Below, in pieces: positions 14,987 to 25,474 of a stretch of DNA of 27,087 bases (position 1 is its first letter; every line of letters begins with the position of its first letter). A model generated the notes under the pieces. The model had not been told where the DNA came from and searched no databases. It was given only the letters and a program-made list of their open reading frames with translations. The stretch is from JAOUEA01 sp031364965 (GTDB lineage Bacteria; Actinomycetota; UBA4738; HRBIN12), in contig JANLXF010000229.1 of NCBI GenBank assembly GCA_031364965.1, forward strand, positions 1 to 27,087. Reading direction: 5' to 3'. The position numbers and the translations under genes were made by a program.

Positions 14987-15901
14987 GACGTCGAGGAAGC
15001 GGCGCATCCCGATCGTGCCGGCGATCACCGCGACGACCACCGCGGCGATCAGGATCCACGGGGCGACCACCAGCACGTCGGCGTTCTTGATCAGCGGGAA
15101 GAAGGAGATCTCGCCACGCAGGCGGTCGATGAAGACCACCTTGATCAGGAACAGCGCGAAGATGGCGGCCATCGCGCCCAGCAGCGCTTCGACGAGGCCC
15201 TCGATCAGGAACGGCACACGGATCCGCCAGTTCGTGGCGCCCACCAGCCGCATGATCCCGATCTCCTTCCGGCGCGCGAACATGCCCATCCGCAGGGTGT
15301 TCGCGACCAGGGCGATCGCCGACGCGAGCATGATCATCGCGATCGATAGGATCCCGATCGACAGCACGCGGGTGATCGCCACGAGCCGGTCGAGCAGGGC
15401 GCGATAGTCCGCGACGTCGCGGACCCCGGGTTGGGTGCAGACGATCTTGTCGTTCTGTGCGGGATCTGAGGCACACCCCATCGCGGCCGTGATCTGGCCG
15501 AACTGCGACGCGTCGGCGAGGTTCACCCGGAGCGAGGCCGGGATCACCTCTTCGCAGTTCACGTTCTCGAGGAAGACCTTCTGGTTCGCGAACAGCTGCC
15601 GGAACCGCTCGCAGGCCGCGGCCTTGTCCTCGTAGGCCACCTGGGAGACGGCGTCGAGGTCCGTCAGCGTGGTCTGCAGCCGGGCGACGTTCTCGGGCTT
15701 CACCGGATCGGTGAGGTACACGGCGACCTGCACGTTCCCGGTCCATGCGTCGATCACCAGGTCGAACTGCCGTGCGATCAGCAACGCGAGCCCGAACAGG
15801 AAGAGCGCGATGAACGCCGTGGACATCGCGGCGAAGGCGACGATGCCGTTTCGGCGGAGGCCCGAGGCCGTCTCGCGGAAGTAGTACTCGACGCGCCGCA
15901 T
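14984..15901 (-). CDS. ftsX: cell-division permease FtsX
   Basis: This 305-residue integral membrane protein partners FtsE and controls peptidoglycan hydrolases during division. It has a cytoplasmic N-terminus (RRVEYYFRETASGLRRN), TM1 at about residues 21-43, a large extracytoplasmic loop (about 45-180), then three TMs near 181-205, 235-255 and 280-300. The sequence RRKEIGIMRLVGATNW before TM3 is the FtsX/MacB coupling motif. The outer loop has four cysteines (in AACERF, NVNCEEV, MGCASDP and KIVCTQPG) that could form two disulfides. ATG 15901 shares a base with the ftsE TGA, so the pair is co-translated. Confidence 0.97.
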   Translation of the reverse strand: MRRVEYYFRETASGLRRNGIVAFAAMSTAFIALFLFGLALLIARQFDLVIDAWTGNVQVAVYLTDPVKPENVARLQTTLTDLDAVSQVAYEDKAAACERFRQLFANQKVFLENVNCEEVIPASLRVNLADASQFGQITAAMGCASDPAQNDKIVCTQPGVRDVADYRALLDRLVAITRVLSIGILSIAMIMLASAIALVANTLRMGMFARRKEIGIMRLVGATNWRIRVPFLIEGLVEALLGAMAAIFALFLIKVVFIDRLRGEISFFPLIKNADVLVVAPWILIAAVVVAVIAGTIGMRRFLDV

Positions 15902-16578
15902 CAGCTGTAGACGCCCCGGGACTGGTCGCGGATCACGTGGCCCTTGTCGAGCTCGATCACGCGCTTGCGCATCGCGTCGACGATCGCCTGGTCGTGGGTG
16001 GCCATCACGACGGTGGTCCCGATGCGGTTCACCTTGTCGAGCAGACGCATGATGTCGACCGAGGTGTTGGGGTCGAGGTTCCCGGTGGGCTCGTCGGCCA
16101 GCAGCACGAGCGGGCGGTTCACGCAGGCGCGCGCGATCGAGACGCGCTGCTGCTCGCCGCCCGAGAGCTCGTCGGGGAAGTTGTTCAGCTTGTCGCCGAG
16201 GCCGACGTACTCGAGGATCTCGGGCACGCGCTGATCGATCTGCTGCTTGGGCCGGCCGATGACCTCGAGCGCGAACGCCACGTTCTCGAACACGGTCTTG
16301 TCGGTGAGTAGCTTGTAGTCCTGGAAGACCGTCCCGATATTGCGACGCAGCTTGGGGACGTTCCAGGAAGAGACTTTCGCGAGGTTCTTGCCGGCGACGT
16401 AGACGTCGCCCTTGGTGGCCTCCTCCTCCTTGAGCAGGAGGCGGATCATCGTGGACTTGCCCGAGCCGGACTGGCCCACGATGAAGACGAACTCGCCTTT
16501 TTCGACCTCGACGTTGATGTCCTCGAGGGCGGTGACGTTGTTGCGGTAGGTCTTCGTGACACGTTGAAGACTGATCAT
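15901..16578 (-). CDS. ftsE: cell-division ATP-binding protein FtsE
   Basis: This 225-residue ABC ATPase drives FtsX. Walker A is GQSGSGKST (residues 35-43), the Q-loop is FQDYKLL, the signature is LSGGEQQRVSIARA, Walker B is LLADEPTGNLDP and the H-loop is ATHDQ. ATG 16578 was chosen because MISLQRVTKTY is the family N-terminus and AAGGCG precedes it; the frame stays open far upstream only as antisense of the YfhO-like gene. The likely −10 is TAGGCT at 16619-16614, giving a 35-base leader. Confidence 0.97.
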   Translation of the reverse strand: MISLQRVTKTYRNNVTALEDINVEVEKGEFVFIVGQSGSGKSTMIRLLLKEEEATKGDVYVAGKNLAKVSSWNVPKLRRNIGTVFQDYKLLTDKTVFENVAFALEVIGRPKQQIDQRVPEILEYVGLGDKLNNFPDELSGGEQQRVSIARACVNRPLVLLADEPTGNLDPNTSVDIMRLLDKVNRIGTTVVMATHDQAIVDAMRKRVIELDKGHVIRDQSRGVYS

Positions 16579-16613
16579 GATCGCCTTGAGGGTTGGGGAA
16601 GTGGGACCCGACC

Positions 16614-16619
16614 AGCCTA
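16614..16619 (-). promoter_or_regulatory. putative −10 (TAGGCT) for ftsEX
   Basis: TAGGCT on the minus strand lies 35 bases before ATG 16578. It is divergent from, and 29 bases away from, the suggested −10 of the YfhO-like gene, so the two promoters share a compact region. Confidence 0.45.
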
Positions 16620-16648
16620 TCAGAGGCTCCGGTGCCAACCTCGGAGGG

Positions 16649-16654
16649 TACGCT
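16649..16654 (+). promoter_or_regulatory. putative −10 (TACGCT) for the YfhO-like gene
   Basis: TACGCT ends eight bases before ATG 16663 with no Shine-Dalgarno, again the leaderless spacing. Confidence 0.45.
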
Positions 16655-16662
16655 GGTCCGTT

Positions 16663-19071
16663 ATGGCCGCCTCCCGCCGAGCCGCCTCCTCCATCGCCGG
16701 GCCCGTCCTGATCGCGGCCGGCACGCTCTTCGCGTTGCGGGGCTTCGTGTTCGGCGCGAACCTCACGGACGCCCACCCTGACATCCTGACCTTCTGGCTG
16801 CCCCGGTTCTCGTTCCTGGGACGGTCCCTCGCGGCGGGGCACATCCCCTTGTGGAACCCGTTCGAGATGGTCGGTTACCGGTTCGCGGCCGACCCCCAGG
16901 CAGGCTGGACCTACCTGCCGCCGATGGCGCTGTTCGCCGGGTTCTCGCCGGGCGTGGCGATCCGGGCTTTCATCGTCGTCAACCCGCTCCTGGCGGGGTT
17001 CGGGATGTACGCGTTCCTGCGCACGGAGAGGCTCGGCGCGCTCGCGGCCACCGCCGCGGGGCTCTCGCTCGCGATGATGATGGGCACCTCCGAGATCGCG
17101 GTCTCGCTGCCGTTCGCCGGCATGCTGGCGTGGACCCCGGTCGTGCTGCTGGGCGCGGCCGGCTACCGGCGAACGGACCGTTGGTCGCGGCGGATCCTCT
17201 GGATGGGGCTGTCGGGCCTGGCCTGGTCGCAGGTCGCGAACGCCCACATGAGCCACGGCTTGATCATGTGCACCCTGCTCGTGACCGCGTACCTCGGGGC
17301 GGGCCTCGTCGCCGACGTCCGGGCGGGCACCCTGTCGGGGCGGGTCGCGGTGGGGCGCGCCGGACTGTTCATGGCGTTCCTCCCGCTCGCGAGCCTCGCC
17401 GTGCTGATCCCGCGGCTGGCGTTCCTCGGTGCCTCGAGCCTGCAGGGCGGGTACGACGCGATCGGCGCGCCGCTGACGCGCGGGGCCGAGGACGCGCCGA
17501 TCATCCCGAACGGCGTCTGGGCCGGGTGGCCGTTCGCCCTCGGAGTGACGCCGGGCGCCTACGCGGGGGCCGCCCTGCTCCTGGCCGTGCCCCTGGCCCT
17601 GCGTGCGAGCGCCCGGCGGAGCCTGGTGATCGCCTTCGGCGGGGCGCTCGCCCTCACGTGGTGCTTCATGCTCGACGCCGTGATCGGCACGGGGTGGGTT
17701 CGCTCCCTGCTGCTGAGGGTGCCGTACGGCGACGTGTACCTGCACAACCCGGGCCGCATGCGATACGTGGCGATCCTGGCTGTGCCGGTCCTCGGCGCCG
17801 CCGGGATCCAGGGCCTGCGCGACGCCCCGATGCCGTGGCGACGCGCCGCGGTCTGGGTCGGCGCCGGCGTCGTGCTCTGGCTCGTGCTGCCACTGGCGCT
17901 GGGTGGCACCCCGGCTCGGTTCGCGATGCTCGCCGTCGCGATGCTCGTGGCCGCCCCCGTCGTGGTGGCGCTCGCGGCGGCCGACGGCGTGCGCTGGGCC
18001 CCCGTGGCGCTCGCCGCCCTGCTCGTCGTGGACCTGGGCGCGAGCGCGCTGTACGCGCAGACGCGGCACGGCGAGACCGTGACGACGGGCCTGGAGGGCG
18101 CGAACGCCGGGAACCTCGTGCCGCAACCGCTCCCCTACCCCGACGTTGATCTGGACGCGTTCCTCGCCGCGCCGCCGTTCGTGGAGGCGATCGGCGACGC
18201 GCCGTACCTCACCTGGGCGCCGCCCGCCGCCTACTACGAGAAGGGGTACCTGTTCGCCCAGACCCCGCAGGACTGGCCGGGCCTGACGATGTCGCGCGGC
18301 ACGCTCTTCGGCGTGCGTGACGTGCTGGGCTACAACCCGGTGCAGCTCCCCCGCTACTGGGACTACATCCGGGCGCGCAGCCCGCTCTCGATCTTCTACA
18401 ACGCCTCGGTGATCGATCTGCCGGATGAGAACGACGTACGTCTGCTCGGGGTGCACTACCTGCTCGAGCCCACCGGGCTCCCGCAGCTTTTGCCCGGTGA
18501 TGTCGTGAAGCGCGCGGACGGGTTCGACCTGATCGAGCTCCATGATGCCGCGCCACGGGTGTCGGTCCTCGACTCGTGGGATGTCCTGCCCTCGGAAGCC
18601 GATGCGATCGCCCGGGTGGCCGGCGGCGGGGTCAATCCGATGAGTGCCGCAACCCTCGAGTCCGACCCGGGGATCGCGATGCGGCGGCAGGGTCTCGGGT
18701 TCCCGCACGACGGCACCTTCCAGGAGGTCACGCCCGAGGACGTTCGGATCGAGGTCGACGCCGGCGACCCGTCGATCGTGCTCGTGCGGACCGCCTACGA
18801 CCCGGGGTGGTCGGCCACCGTCGACGGCCGGCCCGCACGGTTGCTCCCCGCCGACGGCCTGCTGATGGGCATCCCGGTGAGGCCGGGTACCCACCGGATC
18901 CGGCTCACCTACCGCGACGACGACGTCACGCGCGGGCTGCAGGCGGGCGCGCTCGTGTGGCTCGGTCTCGCGGTGGGGTATCTCTTGGCGCTCGCCCGTG
19001 AACGGCGGCGGCGCGGGACTACGAGGCGCCGCTCGCCTCGCCCGCGCGGTGCCGAAGCTCCGCCTCGATGA
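16663..19071 (+). CDS. YfhO-like multispan membrane protein (GT-C fold)
   Basis: This 802-residue protein has about a dozen hydrophobic helices from residue 13 to about 465, a soluble region, a C-terminal beta domain and a last helix near residues 764-784. An early loop has DAHPDILTFWLPRFSFLGRSL then GHIPLWNPFEMVGYRF broken by a short linker, and the beta domain has DPGWSATVDGRPARL, both typical of the YfhO family. Characterised YfhO proteins in Firmicutes glycosylate lipoteichoic acid using a lipid-linked sugar; the substrate here is unknown. ATG 16663 lies at leaderless spacing after TACGCT. It is placed on the opposite strand inside the otherwise continuous prfB-ftsEX block, and its Arg-rich C-terminal tail overlaps the 3' end of prfB by 53 bp. 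Confidence 0.88.
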   Translation: MAASRRAASSIAGPVLIAAGTLFALRGFVFGANLTDAHPDILTFWLPRFSFLGRSLAAGHIPLWNPFEMVGYRFAADPQAGWTYLPPMALFAGFSPGVAIRAFIVVNPLLAGFGMYAFLRTERLGALAATAAGLSLAMMMGTSEIAVSLPFAGMLAWTPVVLLGAAGYRRTDRWSRRILWMGLSGLAWSQVANAHMSHGLIMCTLLVTAYLGAGLVADVRAGTLSGRVAVGRAGLFMAFLPLASLAVLIPRLAFLGASSLQGGYDAIGAPLTRGAEDAPIIPNGVWAGWPFALGVTPGAYAGAALLLAVPLALRASARRSLVIAFGGALALTWCFMLDAVIGTGWVRSLLLRVPYGDVYLHNPGRMRYVAILAVPVLGAAGIQGLRDAPMPWRRAAVWVGAGVVLWLVLPLALGGTPARFAMLAVAMLVAAPVVVALAAADGVRWAPVALAALLVVDLGASALYAQTRHGETVTTGLEGANAGNLVPQPLPYPDVDLDAFLAAPPFVEAIGDAPYLTWAPPAAYYEKGYLFAQTPQDWPGLTMSRGTLFGVRDVLGYNPVQLPRYWDYIRARSPLSIFYNASVIDLPDENDVRLLGVHYLLEPTGLPQLLPGDVVKRADGFDLIELHDAAPRVSVLDSWDVLPSEADAIARVAGGGVNPMSAATLESDPGIAMRRQGLGFPHDGTFQEVTPEDVRIEVDAGDPSIVLVRTAYDPGWSATVDGRPARLLPADGLLMGIPVRPGTHRIRLTYRDDDVTRGLQAGALVWLGLAVGYLLALARERRRRGTTRRRSPRPRGAEAPPR

Positions 19072-20138
19072 AGCGGTCGATGTCGCCGTCGAGCACGCGC
19101 TGCGGGTCGCCGACCTCTTCGTCGGTCCGGTGGTCCTTCACCATCTGATACGGCGCGAGCACGTACGAGCGGATCTGCGACCCGAAGTCGACAGCCTTGC
19201 GCTCGCCGCGGATCGAGTCCATCTCTTCCTCGCGCCGCTGGCGTTCCCGCTCCGCGAGGCGCGCCTTCAGGATCCGCATCGCGACCGCCCGGTTCTGGAG
19301 CTGGCTGCGCTCGTTCTGACAGGCCGCAACGAGCCCGGTCGGGATGTGCGTGATGCGCACGGCCGAGTCGGTCGTGTTCACCGATTGACCGCCGGGGCCG
19401 CTCGAGCGGTAGACATCGATCCGCAGCTCGTCGGGCGGGATCTCGATGTCTTCCTCGTCGGCTTCCTCGAGCATCGGGATCACATCCAGGGAAGCGAACG
19501 AGGTGTGCCGGCGTTTCTGCGAGTCGAACGGGCTGATACGCACGAGGCGGTGCACCCCGCGCTCGGCCGAGAGCAGCCCGTACACGTTCGTACCCCTCAG
19601 CGTGAAGGTCGCCGATTTGATGCCCGCCTCGTCGCCGTGCTGGATGTCGTCCACCTCGAGATCGAATCCCTCGCGTTCGGCCCAGCGGGTGTACATGCGC
19701 AGCAGCATCTCGGCCCAGTCCTGCGACTCGGTCCCCCCGGCGCCGGCGTTCACGGTCCCGATCGCGTCGTTCGCGTCGTAGCGGCCGGAGAGCAGCGCCG
19801 CCAGCTCGAGCTTCTCGAAGTCCGCGTCGAGCGACGTGATCGAAGAGGCCAGCTCGGCCGAGAGCCCCGCGTCGGTTTCCTCGGCCAGCAGCTCGTCCAT
19901 CGCGGCCGCGTCGTCGATGCGTGCCATCAGCGCGTCGACGCGGTTGACCTCCTGCTTCAGGCGGGCGAGCTTCGAGGTGACTTGCTGGCCCCGCGCGGGG
20001 TCGTCCCACAGCGCGGGATCGGCCGCCTGCGTTTCGAGCGCGGCCGCCTGCGATCGTTTGCCCTCGACGTCAAAGGAACTCCTTCGCGGCAAGGACGCGA
20101 TCGCGCTGCTTGGCGATGCGTTCGGAGAACTCGCTCAT
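19019..20138 (-). CDS. prfB: peptide chain release factor 2 with programmed +1 frameshift
   Basis: RF2 terminates translation at UGA and UAA. The first 22 codons (from ATG 20138, MSEFSERIAKQRDRVLAAKEFL) end in an in-frame TGA at 20072-20070 within the classic slippery context CTT-TGA-C, preceded by an AAGGAG Shine-Dalgarno-like stimulator three bases upstream. Skipping the T at 20072 joins GAC and continues as DVEGKRSQ to the stop at 19019, giving 372 residues. The tripeptide SPF (in RISPFDSQ) and SSGPGGQSVN identify RF2. The gene therefore senses RF2 level. TAGACT ends eight bases before the ATG, suggesting a leaderless transcript of its own, although secA lies just upstream. Confidence 0.96.
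20064..20084 (-). promoter_or_regulatory. prfB recoding site
   Basis: AAGGAG, a TTC codon and then CTT-TGA-C form the autoregulatory +1 frameshift cassette on the minus strand: when RF2 is scarce the ribosome slips from CTT to TTT and reads GAC. The codon order is visible directly, and the downstream frame is unmistakably RF2. Confidence 0.95.
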
Positions 20139-20146
20139 GACGGTGG

Positions 20147-20152
20147 AGTCTA
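20147..20152 (-). promoter_or_regulatory. putative −10 (TAGACT) for prfB
   Basis: On the minus strand TAGACT ends eight bases before ATG 20138, with no Shine-Dalgarno. It lies in the 22-bp gap after secA. Confidence 0.5.
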
Positions 20153-20160
20153 CGCGCGCG

Positions 20161-22839
<2,679 letters not shown>

Positions 22840-22872
22840 GCGGGATCCTTTTCCGAGAGTCCGTGAGCCTCG

Positions 22873-22878
22873 ATTCTA
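22873..22878 (-). promoter_or_regulatory. putative −10 (TAGAAT) for secA
   Basis: TAGAAT on the minus strand lies 33 bases before the GTG start; the leader carries a good ribosome binding site (AAAGGA). No convincing −35 is seen. Confidence 0.5.
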
Positions 22879-22901
22879 CCGGCGGGCGAGATCAGAACCG
22901 G

Positions 22902-22921
22902 GGACGGCCGGCGAGCCGTCC
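22902..22921 (-). terminator. hairpin between the GNAT gene and secA
   Basis: GGACGGC and GCCGTCC form a 7-bp perfect stem around a 6-base loop, 11 bases after the GNAT stop. It is followed by CCGGTTCTGATCTC rather than a U-tract, so it may be a weak or factor-assisted terminator, or an element upstream of the secA promoter. Confidence 0.45.
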
Positions 22922-22932
22922 ACCACGGGGCT

Positions 22933-23337
22933 TCAGGGCAGTAGGTCCGGGCGGCGCACACCCATCCCCGTCACACGATGGAACCCGGCTCGTTCGTAGA
23001 ACCCCGCCACGTCGTCGTCGCACACGACGTCGAGCCCGTAGATGTCCGCGATGTCATCCCGGATCCGCCGCACGAGCTCGGCGCCGATCCCGCGCCCCCG
23101 GTGGGACGACACGACCTCCAGAAGCGAGAGCGAGGACATGAGCGCGCCGTCGGAGAGCGCTGTCGCGAACCCCACGAGAGACTCGCCGTCGAACGCCAGC
23201 GCCACGTGATCGGCGCCCCGCAGCGCCGCGATGCGGCGGTCGAGGCTCGGGGGCACGGGCCACCCCTCGAAGAACGGCGCCAGGTCCTGTGCAACGAGCA
23301 CGGCGGCCGACGCCGCTTCGCTTGCGTACCGGATCAT
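22933..23337 (-). CDS. GNAT-family N-acetyltransferase
   Basis: This 134-residue protein has a single GNAT domain. The acetyl-CoA pyrophosphate-binding loop is SSHRGRGIGAELVRRI (Arg80-Gly-Arg-Gly-Ile-Gly85), followed by DVVCDDDVAGFYERAGFHRV, the usual motif B. ATG 23337 shares a base with the TGA of the acetolactate synthase, so translation is coupled. The substrate is unknown; small GNAT proteins of this kind acetylate amines or protein N-termini. A frame open further upstream is antisense noise inside the neighbour. Confidence 0.9.
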   Translation of the reverse strand: MIRYASEAASAAVLVAQDLAPFFEGWPVPPSLDRRIAALRGADHVALAFDGESLVGFATALSDGALMSSLSLLEVVSSHRGRGIGAELVRRIRDDIADIYGLDVVCDDDVAGFYERAGFHRVTGMGVRRPDLLP

Positions 23338-24989
23338 CAGATGGACTCGGTCAGGGCGCCCAGCCGCTCGATCAGGCGCGCGTTCTCCCGGTAGTCCACC
23401 GGGCACGCGATGATGCTGACCGCGTCGTCGGCCAGAGCCGTCGCCAGCGTCGGCGCGAGCTCGTCGGCCGCCGCGATCGCGTACCCCTTGGCCCCGAAGC
23501 TCTCGGCGAGCGTGACGAAGTCGGGGTTGCCGAACGACACGGCGGCCTGGCGGCCGAAGTGGATGTCCTGCTTCCACCCGATGAGGCCGTAGCCGCCGTC
23601 GACCCAGACCAGGATCGTGATGTGCACGCCCTCGCGCACCGCCGTCTCGATCTCGGCCATGCTCATCGCGAACGCGCCGTCGCCCATGGCGGCCAGGACC
23701 TTCCGTTCGGGAAAGGCGAGCTTCGCGGCGATCGCGCCCGGCAACGAGAACGCCATCGTGGCGAGCCCGTTCGAGATCAGGCACGTATCGGGGTGGTAGG
23801 TCGGGTACAGGCGCGCCATCCACATCTTCACGGCGCCGGTGTCGGCGAGCACGATGTCCTCTCGCCCCATGGCCGCACGCACATCGGCCACGATCCGCGC
23901 AGGTGCCATCGGGAACGCTTCGTCGGCCGCGCCGCGCTCGAGCTCCTGGCGCACCAGATCGCGCACCGGCGGCGCCCCGCGCTCCGTCTCCTGGGCGGAG
24001 GCCGCGCCGATCGCATCGAGCGTCTCGCCGATGTTGCCCTGCACGCCGACCTCGAGGCTGTAGTTCGCGTCGACCTCAGCCACCGTGCGGTGCACGTGGA
24101 TGATCAGCTTGTCCCGGTCGGGGTTCCAACGGGCGGGCGAGTACTCGACCAGGTCGTAGCCCACGGCCACCACGACGTCGGCCCGGTCGAACCCGAAGTT
24201 CGCGTAGTCCTTCACCATGAATCCGAGCGTGCCCAGAGCGTTCGCGTGGTCGTCGGGGAAGACGCCTTTGCCCAGGAAGGTCGTGGCCACCGGGATGTTC
24301 AGTCGTTCGCTGAAGCGGACCAGCGCGTCGGTCGCGTCGTCCCGGGCGACGCCCGGGCCGGCGAGCACCACCGGGTTCGTCGCGGCGGACAGCACGTCCA
24401 CCGCACGCTGCACCTGGCGGACGTCGGGGGCCGGATCCACGGGGGTGTTCACCTTCAGCGGCTCGCCCTCGACCGTGCGCTCGGCGACGTCCTCGGGCAC
24501 GATCAGGAAGGTCGCCCCCGGCCGCTCGGTGGTGGCCTGCTTGAAGGCCTTTCGCACCATCTCGGGGGCGGCGGCGCGCACCGTGATCATGTCGCCCCAT
24601 TTCGTGATCGGCCGGAAGAGCGAGACGAGGTCAACGAACTGATGCGACTCCTTGTAGATCCGGTCGAGGCCCGCCTGCGCCGCGATGGCGACCAGCGGAT
24701 GGGAGTCCAGCTGGGCGTTCGCGACCCCGAGCATCAGGTTGATCGCGCCCGGACCGAGGGTCGCGAGACACACGCCTGGCTTGCCGGTGAGCGCGCCGTA
24801 CGTGTCGGCCATGAACGCGGCGCCACGCTCGTCGCGCGTGGTCACGAAGCGGATCGACGAATCGACGAGCGCGTCGATCATGTGGAGGTTCTCCTCGCCG
24901 GGTAGCCCGAAGACAAACTCCACGCCCTCGTGCTCGAGGCACTCGACGATCAGGGTCGCGACGTTCTTCGGGAGGGACCGCTCGGCCAT
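23337..24989 (-). CDS. thiamine-diphosphate enzyme, catabolic acetolactate synthase (AlsS) type
   Basis: This 550-residue protein has the three-domain layout of ThDP enzymes: an N-terminal PYR domain with VFGLPGEENL and RDERGAAFM (catalytic Glu54), a central nucleotide-like domain (VVLAGPGVARDDA) and a PP domain with GDGAFAMSMAEIETA (Asp437). The second metal residue lies in LVWVDGGYGLI (Asp464), 27 residues on, as in the FAD-independent acetolactate synthases of the AlsS/BudB type. The stretch LAESFGAKGYAI … CPVDYREN also matches that group. No ilvN-type regulatory subunit or alsD follows, so the product and role (acetoin, or another carboligation) are open. TAGCCT ends six bases before ATG 24989. 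It is upstream of and coupled to the GNAT gene. Confidence 0.85.
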   Translation of the reverse strand: MAERSLPKNVATLIVECLEHEGVEFVFGLPGEENLHMIDALVDSSIRFVTTRDERGAAFMADTYGALTGKPGVCLATLGPGAINLMLGVANAQLDSHPLVAIAAQAGLDRIYKESHQFVDLVSLFRPITKWGDMITVRAAAPEMVRKAFKQATTERPGATFLIVPEDVAERTVEGEPLKVNTPVDPAPDVRQVQRAVDVLSAATNPVVLAGPGVARDDATDALVRFSERLNIPVATTFLGKGVFPDDHANALGTLGFMVKDYANFGFDRADVVVAVGYDLVEYSPARWNPDRDKLIIHVHRTVAEVDANYSLEVGVQGNIGETLDAIGAASAQETERGAPPVRDLVRQELERGAADEAFPMAPARIVADVRAAMGREDIVLADTGAVKMWMARLYPTYHPDTCLISNGLATMAFSLPGAIAAKLAFPERKVLAAMGDGAFAMSMAEIETAVREGVHITILVWVDGGYGLIGWKQDIHFGRQAAVSFGNPDFVTLAESFGAKGYAIAAADELAPTLATALADDAVSIIACPVDYRENARLIERLGALTESI

Positions 24990-24995
24990 ACCGTC

Positions 24996-25001
24996 AGGCT
25001 A
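24996..25001 (-). promoter_or_regulatory. putative −10 (TAGCCT) for the AlsS-type gene, overlapping the DinB-like stop
   Basis: The stop codon TAG of the upstream DinB-like gene is the first half of TAGCCT, which ends six bases before ATG 24989, with no Shine-Dalgarno. Confidence 0.45.
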
Positions 25002-25472
25002 GACGACCTGGCGCGTGAGCTGGGCATGGCCCACGTGCTCACGCAGGTGTGAGACCGCGTGCAGCAGCGCCCAGGCTGCGGTGACCGGCTCGTTCTCGCC
25101 GTCGTCAGCCTCGTCGAACCGCCAGGATGGAACCCGGGCCATCGAGGGGTCGAACGGCCCGTCGACGTCGAGGACCGCCCGGCACTCGGCCGCCGTGGCG
25201 TCGAACCAGGCCAGGAAGGCGTCCGCGTCGTCGACGACCACACGGAACTCCGCCGGTCGGTCGCGCGGCGGCAGTTCGGCACCGGTCGCCAGGCTGAGCC
25301 AGGAACGGGTACTGAACAGTGCATGGGTCACGAGCACGGCCAGGCCGTTCATGTCGTTGCCCGCCGGACGGCGGTTCAGCAGGTCGGCGGGGCAACCGGC
25401 CACCGCCTTGCGCAGCTCGTCGAGGGCGTCGCCGACGATGTCGCGCGCCGCCTCGATCGTGAGGTCGGTCAC
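24999..25472 (-). CDS. DinB-like/mycothiol-transferase-fold protein
   Basis: This 157-residue protein looks like a four-helix DinB/YfiT-type protein. His50 (in LVTHALF) and the His-rich stretch LLHAVSHLREHVGHAQLTR (His138, His142, His146, His149) resemble the metal-binding triad of this superfamily. In actinobacteria many members transfer thiols such as mycothiol, but others have no known activity. The start is GTG 25472, two bases after the response-regulator TGA; no clear Shine-Dalgarno exists, so it probably depends on coupling. The longer open frame upstream is antisense to the regulator and was not used. Confidence 0.78.
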   Translation of the reverse strand: MTDLTIEAARDIVGDALDELRKAVAGCPADLLNRRPAGNDMNGLAVLVTHALFSTRSWLSLATGAELPPRDRPAEFRVVVDDADAFLAWFDATAAECRAVLDVDGPFDPSMARVPSWRFDEADDGENEPVTAAWALLHAVSHLREHVGHAQLTRQVV

Positions 25473-25474
25473 GG

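Noticed and set aside
15901..18894. A 997-codon minus-strand open frame that includes FtsE and extends through the YfhO-like gene
   Set aside because: Everything upstream of ATG 16578 is low-complexity Arg/His/Gly/Pro-rich antisense of the YfhO-like gene; high GC keeps shadow frames open.
23289..24905. A 538-codon plus-strand frame opposite the AlsS-type gene
   Set aside because: Composition is typical of antisense in GC-rich DNA and there are no motifs.
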